A stretch of DNA of 64,000 nucleotides from Trypanosoma brucei gambiense DAL972 (lineage: Eukaryota; Euglenozoa; Kinetoplastea; Trypanosomatida; Trypanosomatidae), in NCBI RefSeq assembly GCF_000210295.1, contig NC_026743.1:3782001-3846000 (forward strand), in the 5' to 3' direction. Positions 1 through 11,827 of the stretch are shown piece after piece. The translations under genes and the position numbers were made by a program. Numbering within the stretch: position 1 is the stretch's first letter; each line of letters starts with the position of its first letter. The notes under the pieces were generated by a model. That model was not told the DNA's origin. It did not search any database and was given only the letters and a program-made list of their open reading frames with translations.

Positions 1-2021
1 GATATGCTAAGGGTTGCACTGGAATCAACTGCTGTTGAAACCACTTCGCGCGCTCGTCTCAACCTCGTTGTAACGGAGGAACTGAGGGCACGTGATTCCC
101 TGTGCAGTGACGAAGCAAGTGAACGAGCCATGCACGCAGCAGAAGAGCGACGTGAGCGTGTTGAGGTTGCTACATGGGATTCGGAACAACAGCTGCGGCT
201 CTTTGAGCAACTTATGGATCTCGCTCGTGATGAACAACAGCACCGTGCCAAAATACAGCGTGACGAAACTCGTATGCATGCGGAAATGGAACGAAGCGAG
301 GCTAGCGATGTTGCAACAATCAAGGCTGCAATGGAGGCCATGGCAGAGTCAGCACGTAGAAAGCAACAGTATGCGAGGCGTGACCGGGAGGAGATTGAGG
401 CAGATGAGAAGGAAGAACGCTACACCATCCAAGAGGATGAGCGGCGGCTACGGCGCAACATAACGCGACAGACCACGGAGCTCTCACTCGACGTCAGCAT
501 GCAGCATGTGCAACAACGTGGTAAGGAGGACGCACAAAGGGAATTGGATATGCTAAGGGTTGCACTGGAATCAACTGCTGTTGAAACCACTTCGCGCGCT
601 CGCCTCAACCTCGTTGTAACGGAGGAACTGAGGGCACGTGATTCCCTGTGCAGTGACGAAGCAAGTGAACGAGCCATGCACGCAGCAGAAGAGCGACGTG
701 AGCGTGTTGAGGTTGCTACATGGGATTCGGAACAACAGCTGTGGCTCTTTGAACAACTTATGGATCTCGCTCGTGATGAACAACAGCACCGTGCCAAAAT
801 ACAGCGTGACGAAACTCGTATGCATGCGGAAATGGAACGAAGCGAGGCTAGCGATGTTGCAACAATCAAGGCTGCAATGGAGGCCATGGCAGAGTCAGCA
901 CGTAGAAAGCAACAGTATGCGATGCGTGACCGGGAGGAGAGTAAAGCAGATGAGAAGGAAGAACGCTACACCATCCAAGAGGATGAGCGGCGGCTACGGC
1001 GCAACATAACACGACAGAGCGCGGAGCTCTCACTTGACGTCAGCATGCAGCATGTGCAACAACGCGGTAAGGAGGACGCACAAAGGGAATTGGGTATGCT
1101 AAGGGTTGCACTGGAATCAACTGCTGTTGAAACCACTTCGCGCGCTCGTCTCAACCTCGTTGTAACGGAGGAACTGAGGGCACGTGATTCCCTGTGCAGT
1201 GACGAAGCAAGTGAACGAGCCATGCACGCAGCAGAAGAGCGACGTGAGCGTGTTGAGGTTGCTACATGGGATTCGGAACAACAGCTGCGGCTCTTTGAAC
1301 AACTTATGGATCTCGCTCGTGATGAACAACAGCACCGTGCCAAAATACAGCGTGACGAAACTCGTATGCATGCGGAAATGGAACGAAGCGAGGCTAGCGA
1401 TGTTGCAACAATCAAGGCTGCAATGGAGGCCATGGCAGAGTCAGCACGTAGAAAGCAACAGTATGCGATGCGTGACCGGGAGGAGATTGAGGCAGATGAG
1501 AAGGAAGAACGCTACACCATCCAAGAGGATGAGCGGCGGCTACGGCGCAACATAACGCGACAGACCACGGAGCTCTCACTCGACGTCAGCATGCAGCATG
1601 TGCAACAACGCGGTAAGGAGGACGCACAAAGGGAATTGGATATGCTAAGGGTTGCACTGGAATCAACTGCTGTTGAAACCACTTCGCGCGCTCGTCTCAA
1701 CCTCGTTGTGACGGAGGAACTGAGGGCACGTGATTCCCTGTGCAGTGACGAAGCAAGTGAACGAGCCATGCACGCAGCAGAAGAGCGACGTGAGCGTGTT
1801 GAGGTTGCTACATGGGATTCGGAACAACAGCTGCGGCTCTTTGAGCAACTTATGGATCTCGCTCGTGATGAACAACAGCACCGTGCCAAAATACAGCGTG
1901 ACGAAACTCGTATGCATGCGGAAATGGAACGAAGCGAGGCTAGCGATGTTGCAACAATCAAGGCTGCAATGGAGGCCATGGCAGAGTCAGCACGTAGAAA
2001 GCAACAGTATGCGATGCGTGA
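1..2021 (+). repeat. Tandem 546-bp repeats (182-aa units)
   Basis: Unit starts (codon GAT or GGT before ATGCTAAGG) lie at 1, 547, 1093 and 1639, exactly 546 bp apart; the fourth unit is cut by the gap. Copies differ at only a few positions, which suggests recent homogenisation. Units 1 and 3 carry TTELS and unit 2 carries SAELS, a hint of a two-unit higher-order pattern. This class has RKQQYA.RDREE.EADEKEERY where the second class is 7 residues shorter. Confidence 0.97.
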
Positions 2022-5000
2022 NNNNNNNNNNNNNNNNNNNNNNNNNNNNNNNNNNNNNNNNNNNNNNNNNNNNNNNNNNNNNNNNNNNNNNNNNNNNNNN
2101 NNNNNNNNNNNNNNNNNNNNNTGCCAAAATACAGCGTGACGAAACTCGTATGCATGCGGAAATGGAACGAAGCGAGGCTAGCGATGTTGCAACAATCAAG
2201 GCTGCAATGGAGGCCATGGCAGAGTCAGCACGTAGAGAGCAGGAGGAATTATTGCGTGATGAGAAGGAAGAGCGGTACACCATCCAAGAGGATGAGCGGC
2301 GGCTACGGCGCAACATAACACGACAGAGCGCGGAGCTCTCACTTGACGTCAGCATGCAGCATGTGCAACAACGTGGTAAGGAGGACGCACAAAGGGAATT
2401 GGATATGCTAAGGGTTGCACTGGAATCAACTGCTGTTGAAACCACTTCGCGCGCTCGTCTCAACCTCGTTGTAACGGAGGAACTGAGGGCACGTGATTCC
2501 CTGTGCAGTGACGAAGCAAGTGAACGAGCCATGCACGCAGCAGAAGAGCGACGTGAGCGTGTTGAGGTTGCTACATGGGATTCGGAACAACAGCTGCGGC
2601 TCTTTGAGCAACTTATGGATCTCGCTCGTGATGAACAACAGCACCGTGCCAAAATACAGCGTGACGAAACTCGTATGCATGCGGAAATGGAACGAAGCGA
2701 GGCTAGCGATGTTGCAACAATCAAGGCTGCAATGGAGGCCATGGCAGAGTCAGCACGTAGAGAGCAGGAGGAATTATTGCGTGATGAGAAGGAAGAGCGG
2801 TACACCATCCAAGAGGATGAGCGGCGGCTACGGCGCAACATAACACGACAGAGCGCGGAGCTCTCACTTGACGTCAGCATGCAGCATGTGCAACAACGTG
2901 GTAAGGAGGACGCACAAAGGGAATTGGATATGCTAAGGGTTGCACTGGAATCAACTGCTGTTGAAACCACTTCGCGCGCTCGTCTCAACCTCGTTGTAAC
3001 GGAGGAACTGAGGGCACGTGATTCCCTGTGCAGTGACGAAGCAAGTGAACGAGCCATGCACGCAGCAGAAGAGCGACGTGAGCGTGTTGAGGTTGCTACA
3101 TGGGATTCGGAACAACAGCTGCGGCTCTTTGAGCAACTTATGGATCTCGCTCGTGATGAACAACAGCACCGTGCCAAAATACAGCGTGACGAAACTCGTA
3201 TGCATGCGGAAATGGAACGAAGCGAGGCTAGCGATGTTGCAACAATCAAGGCTGCAATGGAGGCCATGGCAGAGTCAGCACGTAGAGAGCAGGAGGAATT
3301 ATTGCGTGATGAGAAGGAAGAGCGGTACACCATCCAAGAGGATGAGCGGCGGCTACGGCGCAACATAACACGACAGAGCGCGGAGCTCTCACTTGACGTC
3401 AGCATGCAGCATGTGCAACAACGTGGTAAGGAGGACGCACAAAGGGAATTGGATATGCTAAGGGTTGCACTGGAATCAACTGCTGTTGAAACCACTTCGC
3501 GCGCTCGCCTCAACCTCGTTGTAACGGAGGAACTGAGGGCACGTGATTCCCTGTGCAGTGACGAAGCAAGTGAACGAGCCATGCACGCAGCAGAAGAGCG
3601 ACGTGAGCGTGTTGAGGTTGCTACATGGGATTCGGAACAACAGCTGCGGCTCTTTGAACAACTTATGGATCTCGCTCGTGATGAACAACAGCACCGTGCC
3701 AAAATACAGCGTGACGAAACTCGTATGCATGCGGAAATGGAACGAAGCGAGGCTAGCGATGTTGCAACAATCAAGGCTGCAATGGAGGCCATGGCAGAGT
3801 CAGCACGTAGAGAGCAGGAGGAATTATTGCGTGATGAGAAGGAAGAGCGGTACACCATCCAAGAGGATGAGCGGCGGCTACGGCGCAACATAACACGACA
3901 GAGCGCGGAGCTCTCACTTGACGTCAGCATGCAGCATGTGCAACAACGTGGTAAGGAGGACGCACAAAGGGAATTGGATATGCTAAGGGTTGCACTGGAA
4001 TCAACTGCTGTTGAAACCACTTCGCGCGCTCGTCTCAACCTCGTTGTAACGGAGGAACTGAGGGCACGTGATTCCCTGTGCAGTGACGAAGCAAGTGAAC
4101 GAGCCATGCACGCAGCAGAAGAGCGACGTGAGCGTGTTGAGGTTGCTACATGGGATTCGGAACAACAGCTGCGGCTCTTTGAGCAACTTATGGATCTCGC
4201 TCGTGATGAACAACAGCACCGTGCCAAAATACAGCGTGACGAAACTCGTATGCATGCGGAAATGGAACGAAGTGTGGCGGACGGAATGTTGGCATGCGGT
4301 GCGCAGAGTGAAGGAGCTGATTCTTTTGAAGTTGCTTCTTCGGGGTGTGATTGTGTTTTTCGTCCTTCTGGTGCTGATTGTGCTTCTTTCTCCCCGGATG
4401 TTTGTCGAGGGGGTGGTGTTTTGCCGCTTGATGTTGATTTTCCTGTTGGTTTGGCGTGTTCAGCGCATGGAAGCACGTCAGCTGAGGCTATTTCAGTTGA
4501 CTATACCTCTTTTTTGCGTATTGTTGGCAGTGACGCTCTGGGTGAATCATCTCTGTGGAATACTGTTGACGATGATGGTGGCGTTGTTTTTGGTGATGTT
4601 TGCGCGGGTGGGGACGATGTTGGCATTGATGTAAATGGCGTTGAGAGTGCGCACATCAGCAGGGGATGTTCAACCGTACTTAACGCCGGTGGCGTTGGCG
4701 CAACTGCTGAAGTATATGCTTTAGATGAAAAGTGGCGTGATGGGACTACGGTAAGCGCTGAGCCCCCTCGCATTCCAGCAAGTAGGATTTGTCGTACTTG
4801 CTTCTCCACTGATACGAGTAGATGTGCGCGTTGTGGCACAATGGTGTGCTCTCATTGTATTCCTTCAGGTTCGTTTCGTCAGTGCTGTACGTTACATCAC
4901 CTTACCATTATCAACAAGAGGTGCAGGGTAATGACTGAAACGAGGGTGCACGCTAGGTGGGAGTGCCGGAGGTTGTTTAGGCAGTTCCGGCTCGAGCAAC

Positions 5001-6472
5001 GGATGAGAAGGCGGAGAGAAAATGTGGTAAACACTCGAGGGTTTGATGTAGTCGTTCTTACACCGGGGCAAAAGGGTGACAACTCTAACCTGCACGAGGT
5101 TAAGACGCCTCCTAGAGTCACTCGCCGATTCTTAAACCAAGAAAATGACAGCGAGGAAGATGCTGCATGGAAATCACATTATCTTGAGTCATGGCCATCT
5201 GATTCGAGGCAGATGCCACCTTGCGGACTCAAACAGGAGCGGTTTGATGAATTTAATGATGCCGAAAATAGTATGAACTTAAAGGCAGATAATGAGCCCA
5301 AGACCGAAAGAAAAAGAGCCACAGCATTCTTTGTACCATTAGGTAATAACGCCGAACCAAGGAGGCCCAAACCTCCGACACCTAGAAACTATGTTCCCGG
5401 AATTATCCATAATTGTACGAAAGCTCCGCAGAGCAAGCGAGCAGTTTCAAGAATGCGTTTCCGGCGCCTTCGGAGGCAAAACGCAACGGGTAATACTAAG
5501 GACACAACGTTGAATTCTGCTGCTGCAGGAAGAAATGTACAGGAACATCGCGCCGCAAGCAGTTCCAAGCCGCGGCCACAAGAAAGCTGGGCACGGCAAA
5601 GACCTGTGCAGCGTCAGGGTGCCTTTATTACGGCAGACCCCGTGAGAGGGATCACGAGAAGCGGCCCAGCGTCCAATTCCTGGCGCCGCCGGAATTTCCG
5701 CACGAAAAGCCGGTCACCAGCTGTGTATGGCGGCAAAGCAAGTGCTTGCAATTTCCACGGTGATCGATGCGGGGGCGCCATGGCACTGGGACGCACATAT
5801 TACGACGGTAACCCCGTGAGGAGTAAGGGGTTGGCTTACGTTCTGGACGAAGAGCCACCACAGAGAGGATATGAGCCACCGCCACCAACCAGACTGCAGA
5901 GCAACCGGGTAGTCAAATCGGGGGTACACAGCGGCGAAGAACATACAAGGATGGGGTGTCAACACGAGTGGGAGCCTGACCAGCAATGTGTACCATTATT
6001 TGAGGAGTTTCATGAGTCTTCCTCGACCCCACCCTGGCGGCCTCCGTTCTCGCGTGACCCACCACCTCCGCGCCGCAACCACAGGAACACAAACATAGGA
6101 GGTCGAACACACCGTACGCTAGCCCCCTTTCCAGCACGCCAACGCCTTTGCCACCCGCGGCAACGCAGTGCCGCCGACCTCACACGCAACGCAAGTCCCG
6201 GGCAGGCGTGCAGCAGATTCCATTACAATCCACTGGACGACGTTGATCGTGCTGCCTTCGTTGGTGGACCGCGCGGAGCACAACGGCGACCGCCTACGAG
6301 TGTAGCGGAGCCATGTATTACCGTGCATCTCTTTCCGCCTTCTTCGTACGGAGGGGGAGCGGGAACTTCTGGACGGCATCCGTTGCGGGGTCCAACCGCA
6401 AGGAGACACTCAAGTGTGCCCACAGGCCCTCACCAGCTCGAGCGGCTTCACCTCCGTGGCGAACAGACCTAA
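1..6472 (+). CDS. Giant repetitive coiled-coil protein with C-terminal FYVE-like zinc finger (5' partial, contains gap)
   Basis: The gene is open at the left edge, so its start is missing. The repeat frame runs from base 1 to the 100-N gap at 2022 and resumes in another frame at 2122, so the true gap length is not 100. Units of 182 then 175 residues are rich in Glu, Arg, Ala and Gln and read as a long charged helix or coiled coil. The repeats stop at 4272. About 165 Gly/Asp/Val/Ser-rich residues follow, then a Cys cluster at 4789-4890 (CRTC, CARCGTMVCSHC, CC) whose CxxCGxxxCxxC core is FYVE-like, then a basic, Arg/Pro-rich tail to the stop at 6470. Large repetitive coiled-coil proteins in trypanosomes are often cytoskeletal or flagellar; that role is inference. 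I do not recognise the gene by name. An alternative hydrophobic frame overlaps 4254-4634. Confidence 0.8.
2022..2121. other. Assembly gap (100 N) inside the repeat array
   Basis: There are exactly 100 N, the usual code for a gap of unknown size. The reading frame differs on the two sides and the repeat class changes across it, so an unknown number of units is missing. Confidence 0.98.
2122..4272 (+). repeat. Tandem 525-bp repeats (175-aa units)
   Basis: Unit starts lie at 2402, 2927, 3452 and 3977, exactly 525 bp apart. A partial unit precedes 2402 and the last one is cut off at 4272. The 21-bp shorter length comes from REQEELLRDEKEERY replacing the longer linker of the first class. All units here have SAELS. 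Confidence 0.97.
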
Positions 6473-7568
6473 ACACCCCGTTCATTTGTCCCCCATGGAA
6501 CGCGAACCGGCCTGACACGTTTATTGCAAAGCCGTATACCCGCACCACGTGCAGAAGGTAGCAATCCTGTGAAGAAAGGGGAGACCTTACTTCATATAAG
6601 TACGTTTTGTTCCCCTCTTTCGCTCACTCTGCGAATGGATGTAAATGGTCCCGCACTGGGCTGCACACTCAGATGTGTGTTTGCCAGCTGTTAAGTTACG
6701 CCAGCGCCGTTGAACTAACAGTACCAAAGACTGTGAGAGAGGTGTGAGCTATCAATACGCTCGCAGATGATACTTTAGCCTATGGATTACTCGAGATGGA
6801 GAAAGAATGTTCTGTTGATATTTTTTATCTTTGTGTATAGGTGGTAAGGTCAAAGATCAAGTAAGGCACGAGTGACGTTTGTGTGTCGGGAGAGTATTGA
6901 ATAAAAAAGGGATTAGAGGTATGCGTGCCTCGTTTGCGTATATAGATAGAATGTGAGGGTGATCATATGTATTTGGAGTTTGAAAGGAAAAAATAAAAGA
7001 AGTGCATCTTGACGTAGGGAATTTCACTCTACCGTTAACTACATGGATATAGAAGGGGATAAAAAGAATATCATAGACGCGTAATTTGAAGGAAGTAACA
7101 ATACTTTTGAATTTGACTAGACGTCGTCTTTTTTTTTTTTTATGTCACCATCGTTACTTGTTATTGTTTCTCACCCGTATCATTTCCCCCATTCGTATTC
7201 TTGTGTGCGTAACGTTACGATTTGGCAAAGACGCGAAATCAATGAACTTTGTCAGTGATTTTCTGTTGAAGTCTTTTTTGCCTTGTATTTATAGGGGCTC
7301 ACGTGAAACTACTTTGCCTATTTCTTCCTTGTCTCTTACCATCTGTATCATGCACTACGCGTGGTGTGTTCGTTAGTTAAGATCAAATCATTAAAAGGGA
7401 TATAGAGGAGCACAAGACAGAGGAAGCAAAGGACACATATATATATATATATATCTGTACATATATTTTCAGTCCAAGGTTACAAGGGACAGAAAGAACT
7501 TCATCATCAATAACAGTAAAACATATTACTCAAGGGGTGTTTCACTTCAACGGTTTACTGAAGTAAAT
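6473..7568. other. Intergenic region, no gene seen
   Basis: A/T-rich sequence between the repeat protein and the next gene. It holds a T run near 7127-7141 and an (AT)9 microsatellite at 7437-7454. The longest + frame opens with TTG and reads as low complexity. Confidence 0.7.
7437..7454. repeat. (AT)n microsatellite
   Basis: Nine AT units upstream of the gene at 7569. Confidence 0.95.
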
Positions 7569-8516
7569 ATGAAATCAGAGGGGACGCCGATACCGACGAG
7601 AACGCCGAAGAGCGGGAAGAAGAAGAAGGAATTCACGCAGTTGGCACTCGCGAAGGACCATCGTTTCAACTGGATGGGTCATGATGGTACAGAGTCGGAG
7701 ACGCTCAACCTTGATCTCCTCCGCATCACCAATGAGGGCTGTCTACGCTTCAGTGATCAGGCTCGCCGCGACTACGTCATAACGATGATTCGTGCCCGCC
7801 TTGGACAAATAAAGCTCGCCCTCGGTCTCTGCACGGAAGAGGACCTCGAGGATGATGAGGATGAGGACGACGACGAAGAGAACAGCGAAGCCCAGGTTCT
7901 GTGGAGACTCGCCGTCAGGAGAGTAGAATTGCAGCAGGAGGCAGAGGAAAGGGGAGACAGCGGGGAGCCCCTTTACTACGGGACGCCTACTGAGGAGGAA
8001 GTGGCAGAGGGCTACAGGGACTTCGTCAAGGGCACGCGTGTACTGCTGTCACATCTGAAGCAGACGTTTGTCTCGTACATCGACGGCCGTGAATTCAACA
8101 CGGTTGCGCAGTTGGTGGAGCATAACAATGCTCTTCGCCCAACGTATGAGGAAACTGCCGCCGCTGTCCAGCACCCCAAGTTCGAGCTGCCGCCTGTGGA
8201 AGAGTTTGACGCAGAGCCCCTTCAGGCCTACGTTGAAAAGAGAAATGAGTGTCGCATGAAGATTGACGCGCTGCGCTGCTGCGGCGGTGGCGCGTACGCA
8301 ATGCGGTACATGCGTGAGGAAGAGCTTGACGAAATTGGAACCCCACGTATCTACGTTGATATGGAGGACACGGAAGCCACTCTTGACGAAGAACTCCAGA
8401 ACGCCCGCCAGAACCTTGCGAAGGAACGCTGGGAGTACAACTGCCGTGCGGCGAGGGTTTACCGCCGCTTGCAGAAATTCCTGGCCAGGCGGGCCGCCGC
8501 TGCTGAGCAATCGTAA
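7569..8516 (+). CDS. Hypothetical protein, acidic, 315 aa
   Basis: An ATG-started frame that I do not recognise. The N-terminus is basic and Pro/Lys-rich (residues 1-22, including KSGKKKK). A strongly acidic run of Asp/Glu lies near residues 93-110. The rest is mixed charged and probably helical, with an Ala/Arg-rich end. No signal peptide or membrane segment is visible, so a soluble protein is likely. It lies alone between two long intergenic stretches on the common strand. A 275-aa frame on the opposite strand overlaps it and is a shadow. Confidence 0.8.
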   Translation: MKSEGTPIPTRTPKSGKKKKEFTQLALAKDHRFNWMGHDGTESETLNLDLLRITNEGCLRFSDQARRDYVITMIRARLGQIKLALGLCTEEDLEDDEDEDDDEENSEAQVLWRLAVRRVELQQEAEERGDSGEPLYYGTPTEEEVAEGYRDFVKGTRVLLSHLKQTFVSYIDGREFNTVAQLVEHNNALRPTYEETAAAVQHPKFELPPVEEFDAEPLQAYVEKRNECRMKIDALRCCGGGAYAMRYMREEELDEIGTPRIYVDMEDTEATLDEELQNARQNLAKERWEYNCRAARVYRRLQKFLARRAAAAEQS

Positions 8517-9007
8517 GTTTATCACTTGACAAGTATGGTAACAGTGATGAAGCGGACCGCAAAGAAACCATTGGAAGGTGAAGAAGGAGCAGAGGCGGTA
8601 GCAAAAGGAGTGCGTAGGCATGTGAGTGGAATTTCGATGTGCTGGACTAGCTTGATTCGCTTTTTTGTTTTTTGTTTTTGTTTTTTTCCCTCCTCTTGTT
8701 TGTCCTCCTCTGGTCACCCAGCAGACCTCTCGAACGGTCCCCTGCTCATCACGCAAGAGGGTAAAAAGAAACGGGATGTGCAAATAAAAGCGTGAACAAG
8801 AAGGATGAAAGGGGGGAAGCAAATGAGAAGTGAAGGGGGAAAATGTATTTATAGTTTGACACTCACGTACACCCATACAAAGGTACGTGATGCCAAAGCA
8901 TCAGCGTATAACGTGAATGTCTGCTACACTGTCTTTCCAAATGTCAAAAAAAAAAAAAAATACAGTAAACGACAGAGGAGCCAAAAAGATTAGGAAGGGG
9001 AGACATG

Positions 9008-9044
<37 letters not shown>

Positions 9045-9840
9045 CACGAAAAATGTACGGAGTGCGCAGAGTATGTCTCAGAAGAAAAAAACAAGGAAGG
9101 CTGTGCAAACGAATAATGTACTACGGAGGGAAATATATGGGATTTGTTAATAAACCAAACCAAACGAACAAAAATAAGACAGAACAAAATGAAAAGTAGT
9201 GAAAAGGGGAAACTGATGAAATATCTCGCCCGAAATATTGCGTTGGCCACTAGGGGGAAGGGGAGTTACAATTAAAGAGAATGAAAGACGATAGGACAAA
9301 TATTTGTATTCATTTGCAAGATGGGGAAAGAAGGAAGGGAACATTGGCTTTTCCCTCTTGTTTTTCTTTCTTTTAAAAACAAAGTGTGTGAAAGCTGCAG
9401 TTGGGGTTTTCGCGTGCGGTGAGAAAGAGGATCTACTTGAGCGCCATCAATTTAAAAAAAAACAACAAAGTTACATAAATATATTACTTTTTCAGCCCTT
9501 CTCCCTATTTTGTGCTGGTGTGTCACTAACTTGCCCAGATCTCTCAGCCTTCTCGCTGCCAAGGAAAGAACAAGAAAAGAGAGGAGGCGATAATCATTCT
9601 TCTTTTCCGCTTGTAATGTTGCCCCTTTTTGTGAAAGGATGGATTGAATTTTTGTAGTAAATCCTGGTGACGCACATATTTCCCCAGGCTCTGTATTTCT
9701 TTGGGATTTTTGTACCCTTAAACGGTGTTCGTTGAAGAGAAATGGCGGGGGGCGTGTCTCCTCTGGTTCCTTTTATGGCTTTGCTACTCACCACAGACGT
9801 ATTAATTAGCTGCTATTCATTTTGTGCGACTCTTACGCAA
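8517..9840. other. Intergenic region, no gene seen
   Basis: Low-complexity A- and T-rich sequence with a long A run at 8946-8959 and an (AT)15 block at 9011-9040. Frames here are low-complexity or lack an ATG start. No RNA gene was recognised. Confidence 0.7.
9011..9040. repeat. (AT)15 microsatellite
   Basis: Uninterrupted AT dinucleotides for 30 bases. Confidence 0.97.
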
Positions 9841-9871
9841 ATTCATTTGCTTCATTCGTTGTCTCCACCAG
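9841..9871 (+). promoter_or_regulatory. Likely trans-splice acceptor
   Basis: A pyrimidine-rich tract ends in CCACCAG at 9870-9871. It lies after the GTG at which the long frame opens, so translation must begin downstream; the first in-frame ATG is 9950. Confidence 0.55.
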
Positions 9872-9949
9872 GGCGAGTACCACTTAACCGCCCCATCAAG
9901 TGAAGGACGCTCGCCAACCGGTAAGAACTGTAGTAAAAAAAAGGAATTC

Positions 9950-11344
9950 ATGCTCCAATCGTCTAAAGAGCAAAAGAAACATAGAGGGACGTTGGCACGT
10001 GGTCGACCCTGTTTATACTGCCGTCAACAAAGCTGCCCCGGGACTCTCAACTGCGCGGGTCGTTTGCATCCCAAACAGCCACTTCGGCGAGGGCAGTCCC
10101 AGAAGGTGGGTGAAGCAGCACAGCAACGGCAGTGGGGAGGGTGGCTAGAGCGAACGAGACGAGTTATAGAAGAGAGCATGCAACCTCAGGCCTCTACTTT
10201 GGATCGGAAACTGAAACTGTTGCGCATGCGGCGCATAAAGCCTGGCAATGGCTCGTTCATCTGCACGGGAAATCGGACAGGTGAATCTCAGCCCCATGCC
10301 ACGGACGGTGGTGAGCGCGTCGCCGGACACCGAGCGGAGAGCACGGGGACCTTAACCACGGGTCAGGGAGCATCAACGATGACCGGCATGGCCAGTTCAC
10401 TCGCCCCCTCCTTGACACCAACTCAGGAATCCGCCCTGTTGTCAAAAATAGAAAGTCTAGAAAATATAGTAAAGGAGCTCGCGTTACAGAACACGACGCA
10501 GTACCAGGCGATATCGGAATTAAAATCATCATTGGAGCATTGCAACAGCCCCCCAAAGCAGGTGACCTCACTGTCACAACCGGGAGCAGAGCCTTCAGGG
10601 GGAATCACCTCTCTACTACCTACAAGAGAATGTGGAGTGCACGCGCCCCTTGCAATGGACGACATCTCGCGGTCGGGGACCTTCTCTACGAGTTATAGTG
10701 GGAAGAGGGAGATAATCTCGCAGGCTGCGAAGGGAATTGTATCAGTGCAGCCTTACGAGAGCTTGGGTCACGATGCCCCTCCGTCGCTCGACTTTTCCGA
10801 TGCAGCTAACAAGGTCGGAAAGGGTGGCTACCCCGCCCAAGAAAGTTCACTTCAGAAAATTTTTGATTCCACCAGTGATAATTTGGCTGACGAAACAGTG
10901 CAGTTACGAAAGCAGCTGCGAGCGGCGGAACGGAAGGTTTTAGCATGGGAAAGGTGGTACGTGCGTCAAAAGCAGCAGGCTGATGAAAAAATGAAGCCGC
11001 TAACGCCGTCCAGGAGACCAACGAAGGAAGAGCCACCAACGTTTGGTCCCGATGCTCATCACGGGGAGGGACGCACTGTTTCGGAAGCGGAGCGGGGTCC
11101 AAAGCAACAGGAACAGCCGCGGGTGCTATTTCGGGCAATGCCTGTTGGAGGGCTTACGAGTCGGTTGAAGCGTGGTAATGAGACGCGTGACGGCGCTATG
11201 AACGTGAACGCGGGCGCGGGTAACACGCTGGCACTCGATGCTTACACATTGTTGGCCCGCGAGGCCGCCTGGAGGGAAGTAGCAGCCGACGAGAGGGCAT
11301 CTTTTTTAGAAACTTTTGCCAATGCAGGTCACGACGCCGTGTAG
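9950..11344 (+). CDS. Hypothetical protein with central and C-terminal coiled coil, about 464 aa
   Basis: The open frame begins upstream without ATG, but a splice-acceptor-like site at 9871 favours the ATG at 9950; 10379 is another possible start. The N-terminal 140 residues are basic, with Cys and Gly. A helical coiled-coil-like stretch follows the ATG at 10379 (SKIESLENIVKELALQN), and a second lies near 10890-10990 (VQLRKQLRAAERKVLAWERW). No catalytic motif is visible. Function is unknown. The product is probably soluble and part of a larger assembly, which is inference from the coiled coils alone. Confidence 0.65.
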   Translation: MLQSSKEQKKHRGTLARGRPCLYCRQQSCPGTLNCAGRLHPKQPLRRGQSQKVGEAAQQRQWGGWLERTRRVIEESMQPQASTLDRKLKLLRMRRIKPGNGSFICTGNRTGESQPHATDGGERVAGHRAESTGTLTTGQGASTMTGMASSLAPSLTPTQESALLSKIESLENIVKELALQNTTQYQAISELKSSLEHCNSPPKQVTSLSQPGAEPSGGITSLLPTRECGVHAPLAMDDISRSGTFSTSYSGKREIISQAAKGIVSVQPYESLGHDAPPSLDFSDAANKVGKGGYPAQESSLQKIFDSTSDNLADETVQLRKQLRAAERKVLAWERWYVRQKQQADEKMKPLTPSRRPTKEEPPTFGPDAHHGEGRTVSEAERGPKQQEQPRVLFRAMPVGGLTSRLKRGNETRDGAMNVNAGAGNTLALDAYTLLAREAAWREVAADERASFLETFANAGHDAV

Positions 11345-11827
11345 TGGACAGAGCATAGATATAAATGATGTGCCATGAGCAACGCGCAGAAGCGGGCCTG
11401 ACGCCGTCCCCAAACTCAAAAACTCTGATGATCCCCGTCTCGAAGCCATTTTGCGCCCCCCACATCACATAGATTCAGGGGGTTGGTTCTTTCATGTGTG
11501 TCTCTTCAACACTTAATCTACTATCCCACGTCCCCCTTTCTCGTGATGCCACCTACTCATTTCTGCATTCACCCTCACTTTCCCCTTGATCACCTTGTCG
11601 CACGCTATTTCTAATGCAGAGCCAGAGGCACACAATTTTAATGTATATTCTTCATCCCCTTTGTTTCGTACCGATGGACCGTGCGTCGTAGTTTTATTAG
11701 GGTAAGGCGATTACCACCCCTGCGTCACCCTAACGGCCCTAGCCGGATACGTAGCCGGCACGTGCAGCCACGCGAAAGCTGTAGCAGAAATTGACCGGGG
11801 GCTCACGCTTGGTGATACTCTCACGTG
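11345..11827. other. Intergenic region, no gene seen
   Basis: 483 bases with C/T-rich stretches near 11505-11600 that could serve trans-splicing of the next gene. No coding signal seen. Confidence 0.6.

Noticed and set aside
1987..4476. 829-codon open frame on the - strand across the repeats
   Set aside because: The repeat DNA lacks stops in several frames; the same short shadow recurs in each unit, and the + frame has sensible coiled-coil composition.
7086..7376. 96-codon hydrophobic + frame
   Set aside because: It opens with TTG and begins in a T run; no ATG or splice context supports it.
8049..8876. 275-codon frame on the - strand
   Set aside because: It overlaps the 7569-8516 gene and its 3' UTR, has no recognisable domain, and would be the only - strand gene here.
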